Assembly: GCA_963704075.1 (NCBI GenBank)
Contig: CAVPGV010000003.1
Coordinates: 1 to 64,000 of the forward strand
DNA from: JADKAV01 sp963704075
GTDB taxonomy: Bacteria; Actinomycetota; Actinomycetes; S36-B12; UBA10799
Direction of reading: 5' to 3'
Length of the DNA stretch: 64,000 bases
This document shows, piece after piece, positions 61,113-64,000 of the stretch. Positions within the stretch are counted from its first letter, which is position 1. Each line of letters begins with the position of its first letter. Made by a program: the position numbers and the translations under genes. The notes under the pieces are model-generated. The model saw nothing but the letters and a program-made list of their open reading frames with translations. It did not search any database and was not told where the DNA came from.

Positions 61113-61973
61113 GTGCTCACCTTCGGCCATCATCGTTTCGCTGGCGACCAACCCTTGGTCATGGCGATCATCAACAGGACGCCAGACTCGTTCTACGACC
61201 GGGGCGCGACATACGCGCACGACGCCGCGCTCGAGCGCGTGGACCAGGTTGTTGAGCAGGGCGCCCAGATCGTCGACATCGGCGGCGTGAAGGCGGGGCC
61301 GGGTCAGGTGGTGGATCCGCAGGAGGAGAAGCGGCGGGTCCTGTCGTTCGTCGCGGAGGTCGCCTCCCGGCATCCGCAGGTCGTGATCTCCGTGGACACG
61401 TGGCGTGCGGACGTCGGACGGGCGGTGGTGGCCGAAGGTGCGACGCTGCTCAACGACGCCTGGGGCGCCCACGATCCGCAACTGGCCGAGGTGGCCGCAG
61501 AGCACGACGTGGGGCTGGTGTGCACCCACGCGGGTGGACTGGCCCCGCGGACCCGGCCGCACCGCGTCGCCTACCCCGACGTCATGGCTGCGGTAATCGA
61601 TGACGTCGTGGGGCAGGCCCGACGAGCGGTCGACCTGGGCGTGTCCTCCTCGAGCATCCTGATCGACCCTGGGCATGACTTCGGCAAGAACACCCGGCAC
61701 TCGCTGGAGTGCACGCGGCGGCTGCCTGAGATGGTCGCCACCGGTTGGCCGGTCCTGGTGTCCTTGAGCAACAAGGACTTCATCGGCGAGACGCTCGACC
61801 GGCCGGTCGGCGAGCGTTTGACCGGAACGCTGGCCACCACCGCGGTTTCGGCCTGGCTCGGCGCACGCGTCTACCGGGTCCACGAGGTGCGGGAGACCTT
61901 CGACGTGCTGCACATGGTGCAGGCGATCCAAGGCACCAGGCAACCAGCGGTCAACCGCCGCGGCCTGGCGTGA
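61113..61973 (+). CDS. folP2: dihydropteroate synthase homologue, FolP2 type
   Basis: 286 residues. Pterin-binding barrel motifs: AIINRTPDSFYDRGATY (the FolP2 form of NxTPDSFxDGG), QIVDIGGVKAGPGQ, VISVDTWRADV, LLNDAWGA and LIDPGHDFGKNT. The GGxKAGPG loop differs from true FolP (GGESTRPG), and mycobacterial FolP2 proteins lack clear dihydropteroate synthase activity. Function is therefore uncertain. GTG start with AGGAGG eight bases upstream. Same locus as Rv1207. Confidence 0.85.
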   Translation: MLTFGHHRFAGDQPLVMAIINRTPDSFYDRGATYAHDAALERVDQVVEQGAQIVDIGGVKAGPGQVVDPQEEKRRVLSFVAEVASRHPQVVISVDTWRADVGRAVVAEGATLLNDAWGAHDPQLAEVAAEHDVGLVCTHAGGLAPRTRPHRVAYPDVMAAVIDDVVGQARRAVDLGVSSSSILIDPGHDFGKNTRHSLECTRRLPEMVATGWPVLVSLSNKDFIGETLDRPVGERLTGTLATTAVSAWLGARVYRVHEVRETFDVLHMVQAIQGTRQPAVNRRGLA

Positions 61974-61995
61974 AGCGGGGTCTCGGCGTCTCTTT

Positions 61996-62039
61996 ACCGG
62001 CGAGCACCGCGCCGGGAATGACCGGCGAGCACCGCGCCG
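61996..62039. repeat. 25-bp tandem duplication
   Basis: ACCGGCGAGCACCGCGCCG at 61996-62014 recurs at 62021-62039, between the convergent folP2 and LOG genes. Confidence 0.75.
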
Positions 62040-62045
62040 AGAACG

Positions 62046-62804
62046 TCAGCCCCGGTCGACCCGCCGGATCGCTGCGATAACGTCTTCCGGGTCGTCGGTG
62101 ACGTGCAGCAACTCGGGGTCCTGGACCCCGATCTTCTCCTCCGCCGCCAGAGTCGTCCGGATCCAGTCCACCAGACCCGCCCAGTACTTCGTCCCGACCA
62201 GCACGATCGGGAAGGAGGTGACCTTCTGCGTCTGGACGAGGGTGAGCGCCTCGAACAGCTCATCGAGCGTGCCGAACCCACCGGGAAACACGACGAAACC
62301 GTGGCTGTACTTGACGAAGCAGGTCTTGCGAGCGAAGAAATACCGGAAGTTCACCCCGATCTCGACCCACTGGTTGATGCCCTGCTCGAAGGGCAACTCG
62401 ATACCCAGCCCGATACTCGTCCCGCCGGCTTCGAAGGCGCCCTTGTTCGCGGCCTCCATGATGCCCGGGCCGCCTCCGGTGATGACCGAGTAACCGGCGC
62501 CGACCAGCCGGGCACCGACGTCCTCGGCTGTGGCGTACTCGGGGTGGTCGCGCGGAGTACGCGCGCTGCCGAACACCGAGATCGCCGGGCCCACATTGGC
62601 CATGGCGCCGAACCCTTCGACGAACTCTGCCTGAATACGCAGAACCCGCCACGGATCGGTATGCACCCAATCCCCGGAAGCCCGGCTGTCCAGCAGTCGC
62701 TGATCGGTGGTGGATCCCTTCGCCCGGCTCCCGCGCAAGACCACCGGGCCGCGGTGGCGCTGTGGCGAGGGCGGGGGGTACCAGTTCTCTGAGGCACTGT
62801 TCAT
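62046..62804 (-). CDS. LOG/TIGR00730 family Rossmann-fold protein
   Basis: 252 residues. SVFGSARTPRDHPEY, VITGGGPGIMEAANKGAF and VVFPGGFGTLDELFEALT (the PGGxGTxxE active motif). Some members are cytokinin riboside 5'-monophosphate phosphoribohydrolases, others lysine-decarboxylase-like by old naming. Start ATG 62804 follows TACGGT by seven bases. Same locus as Rv1205. Confidence 0.9.
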   Translation of the reverse strand: MNSASENWYPPPSPQRHRGPVVLRGSRAKGSTTDQRLLDSRASGDWVHTDPWRVLRIQAEFVEGFGAMANVGPAISVFGSARTPRDHPEYATAEDVGARLVGAGYSVITGGGPGIMEAANKGAFEAGGTSIGLGIELPFEQGINQWVEIGVNFRYFFARKTCFVKYSHGFVVFPGGFGTLDELFEALTLVQTQKVTSFPIVLVGTKYWAGLVDWIRTTLAAEEKIGVQDPELLHVTDDPEDVIAAIRRVDRG

Positions 62805-62909
62805 GCCCACCACCGTAGGACGGGTAGACCGCCCCTCGACGAATCGCCGGTTACGGTCAGGCGAATGCAGCAGCCGCCTCAGTGTCGGTTCGGTGAACCT
62901 GCCGCGGTC

Positions 62910-63815
62910 CTAACCGGCCGTCGGCGAGGGCGACATCGACGCCGTGGGAGTCGGCAACGGCGGTTCCTCGGTCAGCGGGATGTCGTAGCGTGCGGCCGCT
63001 TTCGGTTTCAGACCCGCCTCGGCCAGCAGTTCCTGACCCGTTCCGCGGTAGACGTTCAGATCCAGATCACGCGACCCGGACCCGGGCAATCGGCCCGTGG
63101 ACGTGAACTGCCAGATCCGGGCGTGGTCGGCTGGCCAGCCCCTGACCTGCATCGGGCGGTCCTTCAGGAACAGCCCCCAGTTGGCGTGCCACAGCGGGAA
63201 TCGCAGAAGCCGCCGATCTGGCAGCAGGCGCCGTTCCATATAGCGGGTGTAGGAGTAGAACCACGGTGTGCGCCCTGTGCGCTTCTCCACAGTGCGCAAC
63301 CACGCGATCGACCATCGGGTGAGATCCGCCTTGCCCAAACGGGTGGCTTCCGTTTCCAGATCCAGCGCCAGCGGCAGGTGGCCAGGACGCAACCGCCCGC
63401 CGACCCGGGCCGCGGCTTTGCGCGCCTGCGCCCGAGCGTCACGCACGACCCGACGCCGGTCGCTGGTCGGCGTGGCGTAGTAGTAGGCACCGACCAGCAC
63501 TCCCGCGCGCTTGGCGGCACGCTTGTCCCGCTGGTACCAGTATCCTGCCTCGGCGTGCGCCGATCGGGACGTGTCCCCAGCCTTGATGACGGCGAATCGA
63601 ACACCCTTGCGCTGAAGCTTCCTGAAGTCCAGCCGGCCGGGGCCGATGTGCTGCCACCGGGAGACATCGACGCCACGGATCTGGGTCAGACCCTGATGGG
63701 CCCAGGACGTCGCCTTCGGTTTGGGCTTCCACACGGCTGTGGCGGGGGCGAAGGCCGTCACCGCCACGCCCGTGGCCAATCCGGCGGCGCCGAGACCTAT
63801 CAGAGCCTGCTTCAT
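62910..63815 (-). CDS. GH25 muramidase, secreted
   Basis: 301 residues from ATG 63815, fixed by its ATGA overlap with the dapE stop. A signal peptide spans about 1-28 (LIGLGAAGLATGVAVTAF). The GH25 domain shows RGVDVSRWQH (catalytic Asp), KAGDTSRSAHAEAGYWY and LPLALDLETEA (catalytic Asp/Glu), then HARIWQFTSTGRLPG. It probably cleaves peptidoglycan between MurNAc and GlcNAc. A Pro/Thr tail ends the protein. Confidence 0.9.
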   Translation of the reverse strand: MKQALIGLGAAGLATGVAVTAFAPATAVWKPKPKATSWAHQGLTQIRGVDVSRWQHIGPGRLDFRKLQRKGVRFAVIKAGDTSRSAHAEAGYWYQRDKRAAKRAGVLVGAYYYATPTSDRRRVVRDARAQARKAAARVGGRLRPGHLPLALDLETEATRLGKADLTRWSIAWLRTVEKRTGRTPWFYSYTRYMERRLLPDRRLLRFPLWHANWGLFLKDRPMQVRGWPADHARIWQFTSTGRLPGSGSRDLDLNVYRGTGQELLAEAGLKPKAAARYDIPLTEEPPLPTPTASMSPSPTAG

Positions 63816-64000
63816 CGCAACCACCCCATCATCTGCTGCTCACACCGGCGCAGGTGTTCGATCGGCACGTACTCTCCGCGGGTGTGGGCCAGCGAGGGAT
63901 CCCCGGGCCCGAAGTTCACCGCCGGGATCCCCAGTGCCGAGAAACGGGAGACATCGGTCCAGCCGAACTTCGGACGGACCTGGGAACCGGTCGCCTCCAG
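63812..64000 (-). CDS. dapE: succinyl-diaminopimelate desuccinylase, 3' end (partial)
   Basis: The last 62 residues before a TGA at 63812-63814: PKFGWTDVSRFSALGIPAVN, FGPGDPSLAHTRGEYV and a terminal helix. These match DapE/M20 C-termini (metal-binding His in LAHTRGE). Position after the LOG-family gene region agrees with Rv1202. The rest lies beyond the window. Confidence 0.85.
   Translation of the reverse strand: MEATGSQVRPKFGWTDVSRFSALGIPAVNFGPGDPSLAHTRGEYVPIEHLRRCEQQMMGWLR

Noticed and set aside
1..64000. CRISPR array, IS element or tRNA gene
   Set aside because: No regularly spaced repeats of 24-40 bp, no transposase-like protein and no cloverleaf with a CCA-proximal TTC-loop was seen on either strand by eye. 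A tRNA scan would settle this.

Overview
The window is a high-GC bacterial chromosome segment, almost certainly from an actinobacterium (Actinomycetota). Evidence: a WhiB-family iron-sulfur regulator with a leader attenuator, an adjacent adnA-adnB helicase-nuclease pair, many small actinobacterial families (DUF3107, DUF3117, DUF5679, PPA1309, DUF2342/zinc-metalloprotease-like, UPF0182), a DUF222/HNH gene, and about twenty genes whose start codon lies 6-8 bases after an ANNNT-type -10 box (leaderless transcripts). From memory, gene order matches two Mycobacterium tuberculosis blocks: about Rv3193c-Rv3213c (here about 8.8-44.8 kb) and, mirrored, about Rv1202-Rv1232c (here about 52.4-64 kb). No tRNA, rRNA, IS element or CRISPR array was seen.

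Layout. 1-3.9 kb: translationally coupled redox operon (ApbE flavin transferase, ferric-reductase-like membrane protein, NuoF-like SLBB protein, ferredoxin) facing a lipoprotein/Rrf2 pair. 4.1-8.6 kb: proton antiporter, acetyltransferase, methyltransferase, SDR, pirin. 8.8-19.1 kb: UPF0182 protein, Lon-like PDZ protease, metalloprotease-like protein, enoyl-CoA hydratase, TOMM-like leader-binding protein, ABC1 kinase. 19.1-22.4 kb: probable insertion islet with a broken DUF222/HNH gene and a large secreted protein of unknown function. 22.5-34.1 kb: whiB7 with uORF and terminator leader, uvrD2, nudC, acyltransferase, EEP hydrolase, adnB, adnA. 34.2-44.8 kb: LPG-synthase-like/pseudokinase protein, moeZ, hydrolase, TetR, DUF3107, ferritin-like protein, DEAD-box helicase, zinc-ribbon protein and ParA-like ATPase. 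44.9-52.4 kb: hydrolase-HATPase fusion, stress protein, acyl-CoA dehydrogenase, secreted glycosidase, CoA-ester lyase, EamA exporter, lipoprotein. 52.4-64 kb: MgtE-N/CBS protein, DUF1003, Mrp, TatB, HtrA, O-methyltransferase, leucyl aminopeptidase, DUF3117, DivIVA-like protein, FolP2-type protein, LOG-family protein, GH25 muramidase and the 3' end of dapE.

How the genes fit together. The left operon looks like a membrane flavin/heme/Fe-S electron-transfer module. whiB7-uvrD2-nudC-adnBA is an antibiotic-stress and DNA-repair neighbourhood. TatB and HtrA serve the envelope.

Caution. At least eight single-base frame disruptions occur in otherwise conserved genes (ferric reductase, HNH twice, LPG synthase, moeZ, mrp twice, leucyl aminopeptidase), with a further probable compensating pair in a lipoprotein linker. 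This suggests uncorrected sequencing indels, and it lowers confidence in the apparent hydrolase-HATPase fusion and the CTG start of the DEAD-box gene.
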